From contig CP025839.1 of assembly GCA_002953655.1 (NCBI GenBank), positions 1,860,001 to 1,924,000 on the forward strand: DNA of 64,000 nt. The letters are read 5' to 3'. The position numbers were made by a program, and so were the translations under genes. Origin of the DNA: Latilactobacillus sakei (lineage in GTDB: Bacteria; Bacillota; Bacilli; Lactobacillales; Lactobacillaceae). This document shows, one piece after another, positions 34,872-44,136 of this stretch. The notes under the pieces are model-generated. The model searched no databases. It was not told where the DNA came from and saw only the letters and a program-made list of their open reading frames with translations. The first letter of the stretch is position 1. Every line of letters begins with the position of its first letter.

Positions 34872-35552
34872 TTATTTTTGAATTGCTGGTATTAATAAGT
34901 CGGTGACTGCCTGAACTGAGAACGGATTTTGCCCAGTTACTAACTGCCCATCTTGAACAGCGAATGACTTATAGGCCCGCTTTTTAGTGAATTCAGCGCC
35001 GTTTTGAGTGGCCACTTCTTCATTTAAAAATGGGACGACGTTCTTCTTACCTGCCAGTACTTCTTCGGCGGTCGTGAAGCCCGTCACTTTTTTGCCAGCA
35101 ATCACAAACTGACCTGCTGCATCTTTTAATTGTAAGAGTCCCGCAATACCGTGACAAACTGAAGCAAGGTAGCCACCTTGTTGATAAATTGCCCGTGCAA
35201 TCGCTTGAATCTCAGTATTATCCGGGAAGTCCCACATGACACCATGGCCCCCTGTATAATAAATCGCTGCATAATCCGCCGGGTTAACGTCGCTCGGTTT
35301 CAATGTGGCAACTAAGCCACGTTGCACATAATCCGGTTGCTCATAGATCGCCAAAATGGCTCCATCGGTATACTTCATCCCGCGTGGATCAAGCGGCACA
35401 AAGCCCCCTTTAGGACTGACAAAGTCATAGTCGATGCCTGCCTTTTGCATTTCTGCGACAAATTCTGCCGACTCACCCAACCATAAACCCGTGGGATCCG
35501 TTGTCCCTTGATACCGCGTGACGTTGGTATGCACGATTAATACTTTTACCAT
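34872..35552 (-). CDS. DJ-1/PfpI superfamily protein (Hsp31-like)
   Basis: 226 residues with a class I glutamine amidotransferase-like fold. Nucleophile elbow ASVCHGIAGLL gives Cys133-His134; Glu27 in LGESAEF is the usual third residue. The FVSPKGGFVPLDPRG segment is typical of Hsp31/HchA-like members, which act as glyoxalase III, protein deglycase or chaperone. Which activity applies cannot be told. Cytoplasmic, single gene. Confidence 0.8.
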   Translation of the reverse strand: MVKVLIVHTNVTRYQGTTDPTGLWLGESAEFVAEMQKAGIDYDFVSPKGGFVPLDPRGMKYTDGAILAIYEQPDYVQRGLVATLKPSDVNPADYAAIYYTGGHGVMWDFPDNTEIQAIARAIYQQGGYLASVCHGIAGLLQLKDAAGQFVIAGKKVTGFTTAEEVLAGKKNVVPFLNEEVATQNGAEFTKKRAYKSFAVQDGQLVTGQNPFSVQAVTDLLIPAIQK

Positions 35553-35626
35553 TTTAAAAAGCCTCCCGAAACTAGTGATGTGGGTTTATTAAATCATTAC
35601 TGGGAATGACTGTCAATTGACCGCTC

Positions 35627-36262
35627 TTATTTTCTCCATAATAATCCAAACAACGTTTTGAACTGATTTTTAAAGGACAGCACATCATTAAAAATATCCT
35701 CGCCATCGTTGAGCATTTTGACCGTCAACCAACCAAGCGTTTCAGTAATTGACATCGCAACCGTTGCGTTAATCGCTGCCCCAGTGACTGTTCCGACAAC
35801 TGGCACAAGCTTCAAGATATTCCCGACAGCGCTGCGACCTAACCCAACTAAGACTAATTCCTTCGACAAACTTTTACCGAGACTCGCCGACCAAGATTGG
35901 CCGAATAATTTGTGTAACCGGGCCATCATGGTTAATTGAACTGGGACTAATAGGAAGGCATCCGAAAATGGAATTGGCGAACAGCCGATAATCGCTGCTG
36001 TTAACGAGGCCGCGTGAATAATGTTATGAGCCTGTTGCCGTTTTTGATTATCAACACCGACCAAGAAGTCGGCAAAGACGCCATTAAACTGTGACCGACT
36101 CTTGGCCATCGTCTTTTCTGCTAACGCTTTGGACTGGTTGAAAGACTTGGCAATGATTGCCGCTGATTGTCGGGGTAACTTCTGCAACACTTCCGTAAAG
36201 AATGAATCGAACTCTGGATTATCATCCTGGTTCTCTTGCCGCTTATCAAATAACTTCTTCAT
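35627..36262 (-). CDS. DUF697 family membrane-associated protein
   Basis: 211 residues. A charged N-terminal half is followed by two hydrophobic hairpins (NIIHAASLTAAIIGCSPIPF and VGNILKLVPVVGTVTGAAIN) typical of DUF697/YcjF-like proteins. No GTPase domain is attached, unlike some relatives. Function unknown. Confidence 0.7.
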   Translation of the reverse strand: MKKLFDKRQENQDDNPEFDSFFTEVLQKLPRQSAAIIAKSFNQSKALAEKTMAKSRSQFNGVFADFLVGVDNQKRQQAHNIIHAASLTAAIIGCSPIPFSDAFLLVPVQLTMMARLHKLFGQSWSASLGKSLSKELVLVGLGRSAVGNILKLVPVVGTVTGAAINATVAMSITETLGWLTVKMLNDGEDIFNDVLSFKNQFKTLFGLLWRK

Positions 36263-36365
36263 TACGCCGCACTCCTTATCTGATTAACTAATACTGCTAC
36301 TTTAAGCTGATTATATAATATTGAACCGGACTTCGTCTATCGAGCGGAAGGCTGACTTTTTACTA

Positions 36366-36400
36366 AATAAAAACAACTCATCACTAGTTGTCATGAGCTG
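36366..36400 (-). terminator. Terminator of the XRE regulator gene
   Basis: CAGCTCAT pairs with ATGAGTTG (G-U allowed), then TTTTTATTT on the minus strand. Confidence 0.75.
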
Positions 36401-36419
36401 CTTCTTACGTAATCATAGC

Positions 36420-36740
36420 TTACTGTTTATCCGCGTCGTTCAAGGTTTCATTGGCCTTTTCAATTAACGAGACAAATTGAAGGATACTCTCCATTTGTTC
36501 ATCCGTTAAGCCCCCCATTTTAAAGGGCAAATCATCAGAAATACTCAATAAATAGTCCGCTGACGTATCCAGAATACTACAAATACTGACTAGCGTTTCT
36601 AGGGATGGGTATGACAGCCCCTGCTCATAAGCCGAAACGGTCCCCTTGCTGACCCCTAATCGTTGTGAAAGCTCTAATTGGGTGAGCCGCTTTGCTTTGC
36701 GGACCGCCTTCAATCGCCCACCGAAAAAATTAATTGTCAT
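36420..36740 (-). CDS. XRE-type HTH regulator
   Basis: 106 residues with an N-terminal HTH (LTQLELSQRLGVSKGTVSAY, then YPSLETLVSICSILDTSADYLL) and a short C-terminal acidic helix region, possibly for dimerisation. Divergent from the lipoprotein gene and the 30-codon ORF across a 394-bp gap, so it may control that side. Target unknown. Confidence 0.88.
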   Translation of the reverse strand: MTINFFGGRLKAVRKAKRLTQLELSQRLGVSKGTVSAYEQGLSYPSLETLVSICSILDTSADYLLSISDDLPFKMGGLTDEQMESILQFVSLIEKANETLNDADKQ

Positions 36741-36857
36741 AAAATTAAACCTCCGTTTAGCGTAGCAAAACGACGTATAAATATTATATGTATTAAGTGC
36801 ATGCTACATTGACACTTTCGAGGTTAATTGTTACTATTAACAGCATAAAGTGATTGT

Positions 36858-36863
36858 TATACT
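36858..36863 (+). promoter_or_regulatory. Candidate extended -10 promoter before the small ORF and lipoprotein gene
   Basis: TATACT preceded by TG one base away; a poor -35 (TATTAA) lies 17 bp upstream. The rest of the 36741-37134 gap shows the small ORF and no other structure. Confidence 0.4.
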
Positions 36864-36937
36864 AGTAATATAGCCAACTTATCGTCAACTAGCTTAACAG
36901 ACTTTAAAATATCGTAAAATTATTTTGGGGGGAATGA

Positions 36938-37030
36938 ATGATTACAAAATCAAAGCAACAGACTTATTCACTAGCATGTTACCGTGAAATAGCTAACAAA
37001 GATTGTGGTGCCACAAGGTCTGTCTCTTAA
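36938..37030 (+). CDS. Possible 30-residue peptide
   Basis: ATG five bases after GGGGGG, 30 codons, TAA at 37028-37030. The peptide has two Cys (SLACYRE and NKDCGATR) and no hydrophobic segment. It lies between a divergent XRE regulator and a lipoprotein gene. An ATG four bases earlier opens a 17-codon frame instead. Coding status is uncertain. Confidence 0.35.
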   Translation: MITKSKQQTYSLACYREIANKDCGATRSVS

Positions 37031-37134
37031 TTGAACACAATTCAACCAGATACTGTCAAATATATTGCCAGCATCAGGAAGTATTAGCATCAATAAGCAT
37101 AAATTATCTATCTAACTCGGGGGAGTATTAGACA

Positions 37135-37773
37135 ATGAAAAAGCATTTAACTGTCATTATGAGTGTCACAGCCACATTAATGTTAGCCGCTTGTGGGCCA
37201 GCACCAACGAAGACCCCACAAACTAGTCACAGTAAGGCCGCTCAGGTCGCTTCAACACATCAGCCAAAATCGACGTCACAAAACACAACGTCGCGTGTTG
37301 CCAAGAAAGAAACGACCAGCCAAAGTACCACGGCTAAAAGCAGCTCAGCAACATCACAAACACCGGCAAAGCAAACTGGCATGAATCTCACTCAGATCCA
37401 AGCGGGCGATTATAGTAGTATCGCCGGTCAATGGCAGTTGAGTCGTCGCCAAGCTAAAGGTCGCGAAATGACAATCGACAATGCCAAACCTTTAGCGATT
37501 ACCAACAATCAACTCACATCAGACAGTATAACGCTCAGCAAAGCTGGCTTAAAAGACAACGCCGGTTTGCATCCAGTCAATTTCAAAACGACTAATGGCC
37601 ACCTAGCCGCCCTATTAGCGAATTCAGTTGCCATTAATTGGTCTGTCACCTTCTATCCAATTGGTACCAGCACCGAATACGGCCTTGAAGCCGGCAATAC
37701 CACCAATTCGAAAAACGTGATTGTCATCTGGACCAGCAACATGTCATTGACTGACGTCTATGTGCAAAGTTAA
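37135..37773 (+). CDS. Lipoprotein with DUF6287-like C-terminal domain
   Basis: 212 residues. Lipobox LAAC (Cys20), a Ser/Thr/Lys/Gln-rich linker to ~80, then a domain starting IQAGDYSSIAGQWQL that matches the C-terminal domain of the convergent neighbour (VKTGNYASLNGTWQN). This G-DYSS-GxW opening is typical of DUF6287. GGGGGAG lies nine bases before the ATG. Surface-exposed lipoprotein of unknown function. Confidence 0.75.
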   Translation: MKKHLTVIMSVTATLMLAACGPAPTKTPQTSHSKAAQVASTHQPKSTSQNTTSRVAKKETTSQSTTAKSSSATSQTPAKQTGMNLTQIQAGDYSSIAGQWQLSRRQAKGREMTIDNAKPLAITNNQLTSDSITLSKAGLKDNAGLHPVNFKTTNGHLAALLANSVAINWSVTFYPIGTSTEYGLEAGNTTNSKNVIVIWTSNMSLTDVYVQS

Positions 37774-37785
37774 GCGATGGTCATC

Positions 37786-37827
37786 AAAAAAAGACCGTTC
37801 AAGTTTAAAACTTGAACGGTCTTTTTT
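37786..37827. terminator. Bidirectional terminator between the two DUF6287-like genes
   Basis: Perfect inverted repeat: A-run, GACCGTTCAAGTTT paired with AAACTTGAACGGTC, T-run. Confidence 0.92.
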
Positions 37828-37831
37828 GGTG

Positions 37832-38845
37832 CTAATTAACTTTGTAGTAAACAGCTGCTGCATCAACAGAAGTAGCACTCGCTTGCGTGCCAACCGAAAT
37901 GATTTTATCTTGGTTAACGTCGCCATCGGTTAAATCACCCATCGTGCCTTTAGGTAAGAATGAAATCGTTAGGACTGCACTTGGAATTGTACTCCCTAAA
38001 GTAAAGACGCCATCTTTTTCCCCTGATTTTAATTGTTGTTCGTAGGCTTTAGTCGTTGTGCCACCTAAATATGGTACATCTTGCGGTCTACCATCTTGGC
38101 CATCTAATCCCGGAATATCAATTTCCTGTCCGATTACCGTTGCGGTTCCCTTATGGTCTAAGATATCCGAAAATTGCATCATTTGATCCCTAATGACAAT
38201 CTTTCGACCCTCACCATTTTGCCAAGTGCCATTCAGACTCGCATAGTTACCGGTTTTAACCTCTTCGTAATTCATGGCTTGGGCTTGCTTAGGCAAAGCT
38301 TTGGTTGCCGTTTCTGATGATGTTGATGATACTGTTTCCTGAACAGCTTCTTCTTTAACATATTCCTTATTTGCTTTAATCGTCGTTTTGATTTGTTGCG
38401 TCATTTTTTTCAATCCTTGTGTCGTATACACGGTTGACCACTGCTGATTAACGTCAGCCAATAAGGCTTGTAGGCGGTCATTTTTGCTCGTAACAGTCTC
38501 AGTACTAACAGCCTTGGATAGTGTATTAGCCTTTAATACCTGCTGGTTTTGATTTTTAAAGACGCCTTGGCCCATTGTAATCGCGACATGATAGGCCTGA
38601 TTAACCTTGCTACTCTGATTATCTTTTTGATGGTAACGGTCAGCTGCCGTCACCATTTTTTTCAGGACTGTTAATTTCTGTGCATCCCCTTGCGCCTCAT
38701 TAAACGTCTTAACGTCCTTTTGAATATTATCTAATTGCGTCGTGATTTGCGCTTCTTTTTGCTGATCCTGGTACCGCGTATAACCCCAAACGCCACCAAT
38801 GACCACGATGATTAAAATCACGACAATCCATACTTTATGCTTCAC
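37832..38845 (-). CDS. Membrane-anchored protein with DUF6287-like C-terminal domain
   Basis: 337 residues: a single N-terminal membrane helix (about 5-21), a long helical, Gln/Lys-rich extracellular part (25-175, probable coiled coil) and a C-terminal domain beginning VKTGNYASLNGTWQN. It shares this last domain with the convergently transcribed lipoprotein, so the two may work on the same surface target. Function unknown. Confidence 0.72.
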   Translation of the reverse strand: MKHKVWIVVILIIVVIGGVWGYTRYQDQQKEAQITTQLDNIQKDVKTFNEAQGDAQKLTVLKKMVTAADRYHQKDNQSSKVNQAYHVAITMGQGVFKNQNQQVLKANTLSKAVSTETVTSKNDRLQALLADVNQQWSTVYTTQGLKKMTQQIKTTIKANKEYVKEEAVQETVSSTSSETATKALPKQAQAMNYEEVKTGNYASLNGTWQNGEGRKIVIRDQMMQFSDILDHKGTATVIGQEIDIPGLDGQDGRPQDVPYLGGTTTKAYEQQLKSGEKDGVFTLGSTIPSAVLTISFLPKGTMGDLTDGDVNQDKIISVGTQASATSVDAAAVYYKVN

Positions 38846-39087
38846 AACTATTCCCCCTCATAATTGTCTATGCAATTGATTATCCACTAATTAGGAACCG
38901 ATTTCAACGCTGATTTGTTGAGTTTTTAAGGACAGTTACTTCTTCTTAATCTCATCCCATTTAAATAAGACACTATGCCTGTTCAATTAACGCTTCAAAA
39001 AACTTTATTTCTCCTAGATTCAATAAATGATCTTTATAGAATTACAAAGTTTCATAAATATGAATATTAAAGATTTTAGAGGTTCTT

Positions 39088-41562
39088 TTACTCTAGCGTT
39101 CCTAAATCAATACTCTTATCTAAACGAATTGCAATATCCCCATACTCATCTTTTATACCGCTAAGTTGATTCTCAAAAACCTCCTTTAATAAATCTTGCT
39201 TTTCATTAACCGATTCCACTCTCCCGTTATAATCCTTCAATAGATCAACATCTACCATATTTTCAAAATTATCGCGCATCGCATATGAATAACCTCGGCT
39301 TCCTTCAGTTATACCAACTAAATCGCTCAATATTCTAAAATATGTCTCCTCATTCATACAGTACTGTAAATATTCTTTATACTGACTAGAAGCATTTATT
39401 TTTTCCAAATAAAAATAAATCTGCAGTGCGTTTAATCTAATGTATATATTACGTTCAAATAGATTAACTTTCTGACTCAATATTCTTTCAATTGAATCTT
39501 TAAACTCAGCATCAATATATTCAAGTTTTTCTTTGTTATCTCTTCGCACTGAATGTTCAAACCAATAACGGATATCCGACACCATAGTAAGATACTTAGG
39601 TTCGAAAATATAATCGTGAAATAAGTTTTCAAATTCATTCTGTTCTGAGCCTTCCAATAATTCTGAAATCACAAGAGCAAGCCTATTCTTAGTGCTCAAA
39701 ATTAAAAATCCCTTAAAATCTTCAAACATAAAATAGTTCTTTAAGAATAATTCCCCTCGTATATATCTTTGTTTTGACGACATCTCTTCTACGTATAGAG
39801 AAAGATTTGAAAGATATTCTATCTGTACATCTTCTTCTAAATCTAATATTGAATCGATTTCATGTTGTATACTTTCCTGTGTTTGATGTTTTTCAACAAA
39901 ACTACTTACTAAATCAATCATATTTGCATCTGGATTTGTATCTTTTGTAAAGTATAAATCAAAGAACTTCCCGCTACTGATTCTTTTGTTTTTTTGAATA
40001 TTCTGGTATACGGGATTGTTCCTACCATCATTAATAGTATTCTTGTAATTAGCCTTATATTTGAGGTAATTCTCTACAAACGGAAATGAAAGTTGTAGCA
40101 ATTTTCCAGTCAAATTATCTTCAATACCGATATTTTTAAATAAATCATTCATTTCTTGGTCAATTTTCTTCGAATTAACATACTTAAAACTATTTTCCCA
40201 ACCTATATCACTCGATATAAAATAGCTAGGATTACGATAAATATCTTCGTATAAAGTCCCATCATAAATTCGAATAAACTCAATGACCAAATAATCAATA
40301 ATTGTAATTTTTCTAGCATTTAAAACAAATGGGATAATACTTGAATTCAGAAATCTCTTGAAATCTCTAAGCCCCACTTGATTATCAGAAAGAATTTTCG
40401 AAAATTTATTAACTTCCTCAATATTGTATTCTATATGCTTACTATCAAGTAGATTCCTAATGGTTCTACTGTAGATATTATTTCTATCAGATTTCTTCAC
40501 TGGTGGCATTACAAGTTTTTGCTGAATTATTTTATCTAAATATTTAGAACTAATATTTATACTTCTTAATCCATTTTCTAACTCATCTCGATCATAAGAT
40601 AGTATGACGATTAAATTATGGAAATTTAATATATTATTCACAATGTTAAGCACTAAATAGACACTATCAGGTTTTAATCTATCTAAATTATCAATTATAA
40701 ATAGAATCTTTTTTCCTTGTCTATCAATCATGTAATTGATATCAGAAGTAATATTTGAGATATAATTCTGTTCAACATTCTCTATTGCGTTGATAATAGG
40801 ATTTACATATTTCTTCCCCAAAACTAATTCACTAGTTGTTTTAATGAAAATATCAATTTCTCTTCTCGAAATATCAAGATTAGATTGCATTAAGATAGTA
40901 TTCAACAAATTTCTTAGTAAAGATTCCTTACTTTCCGATAACCACGGCTCAAAATCGTCAATAATTATAAAGTCATCATCTTTAATTTCTTCTATTAAAT
41001 TATTGAGAAATGTTGTTTTTCCTGATCCCCATCTGCCTTCCAAAGATACCACAAACTTTTCACTAGATGTGTAGTTTTTTAAACTTGTTAATAGGTTTGT
41101 CACTAAACTACTTCTATTGAATAAATCGTACCCTACGGCATCTTCCCTAACGAAAAAAGGGACAGTACAGTCTATTTTATTATCAAGAATTTGCTTCAAA
41201 TCAACAACTGTAGATTTTTTTTTGCGCAACTCTTTTCCTACATTTATATCTCTTATCAAAAGAACTATTCCTAGTAGCAATATAAATATTTCGACGTAAT
41301 CTATGTTTTTTGTTGCTTTACTATATTTTAAAAAGGCGGTAACCCGAAATAAGATTAGCGTAGAAAAAGAAAATACTACAAAAAAATCAACTCTATTTAC
41401 TAACGGAGATAGTATATTTTTGAATATCTTATATTTCATAATAAATAAAAATATAAGAACACCACCTAGTATAAAAATAACGTTTAGAACACTTCCAGGT
41501 AACGTATGTATTGAATTTGAAATAAGATTTTTATTGTCTAAAAATACTAACACTGCAGCCAT
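39088..41562 (-). CDS. KAP-type P-loop NTPase with N-terminal membrane helices
   Basis: 824 residues from ATG 41562. Membrane segments lie near 27-43, 59-77 and 90-105. The KAP NTPase domain follows: Walker A GRWGSGKTT (176-184), Walker B ILFIIDNLDR (286-295), and the KAP-type QQKLVMPPV loop. The C-terminal ~400 residues are helical with no known motif. KAP proteins are membrane-linked ATPases; several prokaryotic ones are suspected in defence. The gene is markedly more AT-rich than its neighbours, suggesting transfer. The frame is open 145 bases further upstream without ATG, GTG or TTG, and that extension completes a membrane helix; see findings. Confidence 0.82.
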   Translation of the reverse strand: MAAVLVFLDNKNLISNSIHTLPGSVLNVIFILGGVLIFLFIMKYKIFKNILSPLVNRVDFFVVFSFSTLILFRVTAFLKYSKATKNIDYVEIFILLLGIVLLIRDINVGKELRKKKSTVVDLKQILDNKIDCTVPFFVREDAVGYDLFNRSSLVTNLLTSLKNYTSSEKFVVSLEGRWGSGKTTFLNNLIEEIKDDDFIIIDDFEPWLSESKESLLRNLLNTILMQSNLDISRREIDIFIKTTSELVLGKKYVNPIINAIENVEQNYISNITSDINYMIDRQGKKILFIIDNLDRLKPDSVYLVLNIVNNILNFHNLIVILSYDRDELENGLRSINISSKYLDKIIQQKLVMPPVKKSDRNNIYSRTIRNLLDSKHIEYNIEEVNKFSKILSDNQVGLRDFKRFLNSSIIPFVLNARKITIIDYLVIEFIRIYDGTLYEDIYRNPSYFISSDIGWENSFKYVNSKKIDQEMNDLFKNIGIEDNLTGKLLQLSFPFVENYLKYKANYKNTINDGRNNPVYQNIQKNKRISSGKFFDLYFTKDTNPDANMIDLVSSFVEKHQTQESIQHEIDSILDLEEDVQIEYLSNLSLYVEEMSSKQRYIRGELFLKNYFMFEDFKGFLILSTKNRLALVISELLEGSEQNEFENLFHDYIFEPKYLTMVSDIRYWFEHSVRRDNKEKLEYIDAEFKDSIERILSQKVNLFERNIYIRLNALQIYFYLEKINASSQYKEYLQYCMNEETYFRILSDLVGITEGSRGYSYAMRDNFENMVDVDLLKDYNGRVESVNEKQDLLKEVFENQLSGIKDEYGDIAIRLDKSIDLGTLE

Positions 41563-41657
41563 TATCGTTCCTAGAATGAACGTATTAACAAAACCATATT
41601 TCTTATTATATGTAATATAATATCTATTTAACGCTCTTAGTTTTGATCTAATTTTTT

Positions 41658-41771
41658 TTAGAATTTTAGTTCTCCCCTTTTGACAGATATAATGATACCC
41701 AAGTTTCTACCTTCACAAGTATATTTTATATTTTTGTAAACCTCAATATCCCTACAGAATTTAACATCCAT
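41658..41771 (-). CDS. Possible 37-residue ORF upstream of the KAP NTPase
   Basis: ATG at 41771 preceded by AGGTGAG, 37 codons, TAA at 41658-41660. The peptide (MDVKFCRDIEVYKN start, VKRGELKF end) looks like a short beta-rich segment. Its 3' end contains AAAGGGGAGA, a strong ribosome site. Seven bases of it overlap the first codon positions of the extended NTPase frame (-1 relative). It may be a coupled small gene, or the true N-terminus of the NTPase separated by a frameshift. Confidence 0.45.
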   Translation of the reverse strand: MDVKFCRDIEVYKNIKYTCEGRNLGIIISVKRGELKF

Positions 41772-41795
41772 AAATAACTCACCTATATATTACAT

Positions 41796-41834
41796 AAAAA
41801 AAACACCCCACAACCATAAGTTGTGGGGTGTTTT
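41796..41834 (-). terminator. Terminator of rplM-rpsI
   Basis: AAAACACCCCACAA and TTGTGGGGTGTTTT form a perfect 14-bp stem with eight T on the minus strand. Confidence 0.92.
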
Positions 41835-41861
41835 GCAAAACCGAATAATATCGGATTGATA

Positions 41862-42254
41862 TTAACGTTTTGAGAATTGACTTGCTTTACGAGCTTTCTT
41901 AAGACCTGGTTTCTTACGTTCCTTCATACGAGGGTCACGTGTTAACATGCCAGCGCTCTTAAGAGCTGGACGGAAGTCAGGGTCAACTGTCAATAGGGCA
42001 CGTGAAATACCGTGACGGATTGCACCAGCTTGGCCTGAGAATCCACCACCATTAACGTTTACCAAGATATCATAGCTATCTGTTGTTTCAGTAATTGTTA
42101 AAGGTTGTTTCATATCTAAAATCAAGTTAGCAAATGGGATGTAATCAACAACGTCTTTGTTGTTGATAGTGATTTTACCAGTACCTGGTACTAAACGTAC
42201 ACGAGCTACTGAGTTTTTACGACGGCCTGTACCGTTATAAGTTACTTGAGCCAC
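41862..42254 (-). CDS. rpsI: Ribosomal protein S9
   Basis: 130 residues with the S9 signature [19 protein letters not shown] and the basic tail [18 protein letters not shown], whose end reaches the P-site tRNA in the 30S subunit. Follows rplM by 13 bp in the universal L13-S9 operon. AGGAGG before the ATG. Confidence 0.98.
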   Translation of the reverse strand: MAQVTYNGTGRRKNSVARVRLVPGTGKITINNKDVVDYIPFANLILDMKQPLTITETTDSYDILVNVNGGGFSGQAGAIRHGISRALLTVDPDFRPALKSAGMLTRDPRMKERKKPGLKKARKASQFSKR

Positions 42255-42267
42255 TATAGTTTCCTCC

Positions 42268-42711
42268 TTAAATAATGTCCGTAATGTCTAAGACTTCTGG
42301 ATTTTGTGCTTGGTGTTTGTGTTCGCCACCAGCGTAAACGTGTAACTTCAAGAATTGGTTGTGACCCAATGAGTTCTTAGGTAACATCCCTTTAACTGAC
42401 ATTTCAATTAAACGTTCTGGGTTGTTTTCACGAATTTCGCCAGCAGTACGAGTTTTCAAACCACCAGGATGATTACTATGGTGATGATATAACTTGTCGG
42501 TTGCTTTGCGACCTGTTAATTTAATTTTTTCAGCGTTGATGACGATGATGTTATCACCTGTATCAACGTTAGGTGTAAATGTTGGTTTATTTTTACCGCG
42601 TAAGATAGAAGCGACTACAGTTGATAGACGACCTAATGCAATATCTGTTGCATCGATCACATACCATTTACGTTCTACTTCGCCTGGTTTAGCCATGTAA
42701 GTTGTACGCAC
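42268..42711 (-). CDS. rplM: Ribosomal protein L13
   Basis: 147 residues starting with GTG at 42711 ([20 protein letters not shown]), with GGAGGAA seven bases upstream. Contains the L13 signature [20 protein letters not shown]. Large-subunit assembly protein. It is preceded by the L13 leader and its own promoter, and in this group L13 represses its operon through such a leader. Confidence 0.98.
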   Translation of the reverse strand: MRTTYMAKPGEVERKWYVIDATDIALGRLSTVVASILRGKNKPTFTPNVDTGDNIIVINAEKIKLTGRKATDKLYHHHSNHPGGLKTRTAGEIRENNPERLIEMSVKGMLPKNSLGHNQFLKLHVYAGGEHKHQAQNPEVLDITDII

Positions 42712-42714
42712 GAT

Positions 42715-42788
42715 TTATTCCTCCAATATTCTGTGTTTGTTTGACACTCAATAAGTTTCCGGGGCCTATCGTGGGGCAAACAATACCA
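42715..42788 (-). promoter_or_regulatory. L13 ribosomal leader
   Basis: The minus-strand leader between the promoter and rplM contains GTTTGCCCCACGATAGG, then GGAAACTTATT pairing with AATAAGTTTCC-related bases and TGTCAAACAAACAC. GTTTG/CAAAC and GAAACTTATTGAG segments fit the Bacilli L13 leader. Assigned by recognition and position; fold not computed. Confidence 0.65.
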
Positions 42789-42794
42789 GATACT

Positions 42795-42823
42795 ATAGTA
42801 CCGTAATTTTCTAATTAAGTCAA
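42795..42823 (-). promoter_or_regulatory. Promoter of rplM-rpsI
   Basis: TTGACT (42818-42823), 17-bp spacer, TACTAT (42795-42800) on the minus strand, just after truA. Confidence 0.75.
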
Positions 42824-42845
42824 TCGAATCTCGTATATTTCCAGT

Positions 42846-43598
42846 CTATTTATAATAAACTTCTTTTAAATACAAACCGCTTGCTGGCGCGGTTGAGCGC
42901 GCCTGTTGCCGATCTTTAACTTCATACAATCGTAAAAAGTCATGCACGTCGCGACGACCATTACCGATTTCCAATAAAGTGGCCACTAAGATGCGGACCA
43001 TATTATATAAAAAGCCATTGCCGTGGAATTCAAAAACGAGTTCGTTTTCAGCTGCGTTGTATTCAACGGTTGCTTCATAGATCGTTCTCACTTTATCCTT
43101 GATCACCCCGCCAGCGGCCGCAAAACTCGTATAGTCATGCGTCCCCATCACATCAGGCAAGGCCGCCTTAATCCGTTCAACATCGATAGGATATGGATAG
43201 TGACCCGTATAACGCCGTTTAAACGGATTGGTGTAATGGCCTAGGTCAACCCGGTACATATAGCGCTTGCCGACCGTTGAAAAACGGGCATGAAAATCAT
43301 CATCTGCCAATTGGCTATCAACGACTTCCATATCTAACGGTAAAAGGCTGTTTAAGGCCCGTAGCATGCTTTTAGCAGGGAGTGCAGACGGATAGTCAAA
43401 ATGCACAACTTGACCCATAGCGTGGACGCCAGAGTCGGTTCGGCCGGAACCGTAAACTTGAATATCAGCGCCCTTACTCATCTTAGTTAGCGCCTTTTCC
43501 AAGGTGCCTTGAACAGTACGTTGCTTAGGCTGGACTTGAAAACCGGCAAAATCAGTCCCATCATAGGCGACCGTTACTCGATAGCGTTGTGTCATCAT
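42846..43598 (-). CDS. truA: tRNA pseudouridine38-40 synthase
   Basis: 250 residues. Catalytic Asp55 in [12 protein letters not shown], plus KRYMYRVD and [19 protein letters not shown] typical of TruA. Modifies the anticodon stem-loop of tRNA. AGGAG precedes two adjacent ATG codons; either could start. In Bacillus it directly follows ecfT, but here a 12.8-kb WxL region separates them. Confidence 0.96.
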   Translation of the reverse strand: MMTQRYRVTVAYDGTDFAGFQVQPKQRTVQGTLEKALTKMSKGADIQVYGSGRTDSGVHAMGQVVHFDYPSALPAKSMLRALNSLLPLDMEVVDSQLADDDFHARFSTVGKRYMYRVDLGHYTNPFKRRYTGHYPYPIDVERIKAALPDVMGTHDYTSFAAAGGVIKDKVRTIYEATVEYNAAENELVFEFHGNGFLYNMVRILVATLLEIGNGRRDVHDFLRLYEVKDRQQARSTAPASGLYLKEVYYK

Positions 43599-43682
43599 TT
43601 CTCCTCTTACTTCACAAAATCATTATTTCTATAATAGTCAATTTTCTGAAAAGTAGCAACCCTCCTTCCTATAATAGATAGC

Positions 43683-43716
43683 AAAAAAACCATTCATAAA
43701 AATGAATGGCTTTTTT
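43683..43716. terminator. Terminator of the MarR gene
   Basis: AAAAAACCATTCAT and ATGAATGGCTTTTTT, active on both strands. Confidence 0.88.
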
Positions 43717-43721
43717 AACGA

Positions 43722-44069
43722 TTAACCAATTTGATACAATACCTTGCGCAATGCAGTATATTTCTCTCTACCTTCTCTGGTTACCTCGAGCTGCACTGTC
43801 CGTTGATCATCATCTATGTTGTGGGCCTTCATTATATAGTGCTTGTTTTGTAAAGCATTCAACTTACGTGAGGCGGCAGGTGGTGACGTATTAAATTTCT
43901 TTGCGATTTGCCCAGGTCGGTTATTACCGAGTTCAATAATCTGCTCCAAAACAAGGAACTGATCGTAGGTTAAGCCATATTCTTCACTCGCTTTGTTCAA
44001 CTGGCTAATCTTTCGTTGTGCGTCAAGATACCACTCACTGATACTTAGAATTTCATTTTGCTCTGCCAT
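43722..44069 (-). CDS. MarR family regulator
   Basis: 115 residues, short for MarR. Winged-helix segments: YGLTYDQFLVLEQIIELG, PGQIAKKFNTSPPAASRKLNALQ, and the wing DIDDDQRTVQLEVTREG. It sits at the 3' end of the WxL cluster and may regulate it, but no operator was identified. Confidence 0.85.
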   Translation of the reverse strand: MAEQNEILSISEWYLDAQRKISQLNKASEEYGLTYDQFLVLEQIIELGNNRPGQIAKKFNTSPPAASRKLNALQNKHYIMKAHNIDDDQRTVQLEVTREGREKYTALRKVLYQIG

Positions 44070-44136
44070 TTTTGTTCCTCCTAAGCCTAGGCACCTTCAT
44101 TTAATACCTGCTTCTGTGTTATGATAGCTATGTATG

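Noticed and set aside
38960-39060. Remnant of a coding region downstream of the KAP gene (minus strand, ...LGEIKFFEALIEQA)
   Set aside because: Only ~22 codons, no start or ribosome site, and no family recognised; could be chance.
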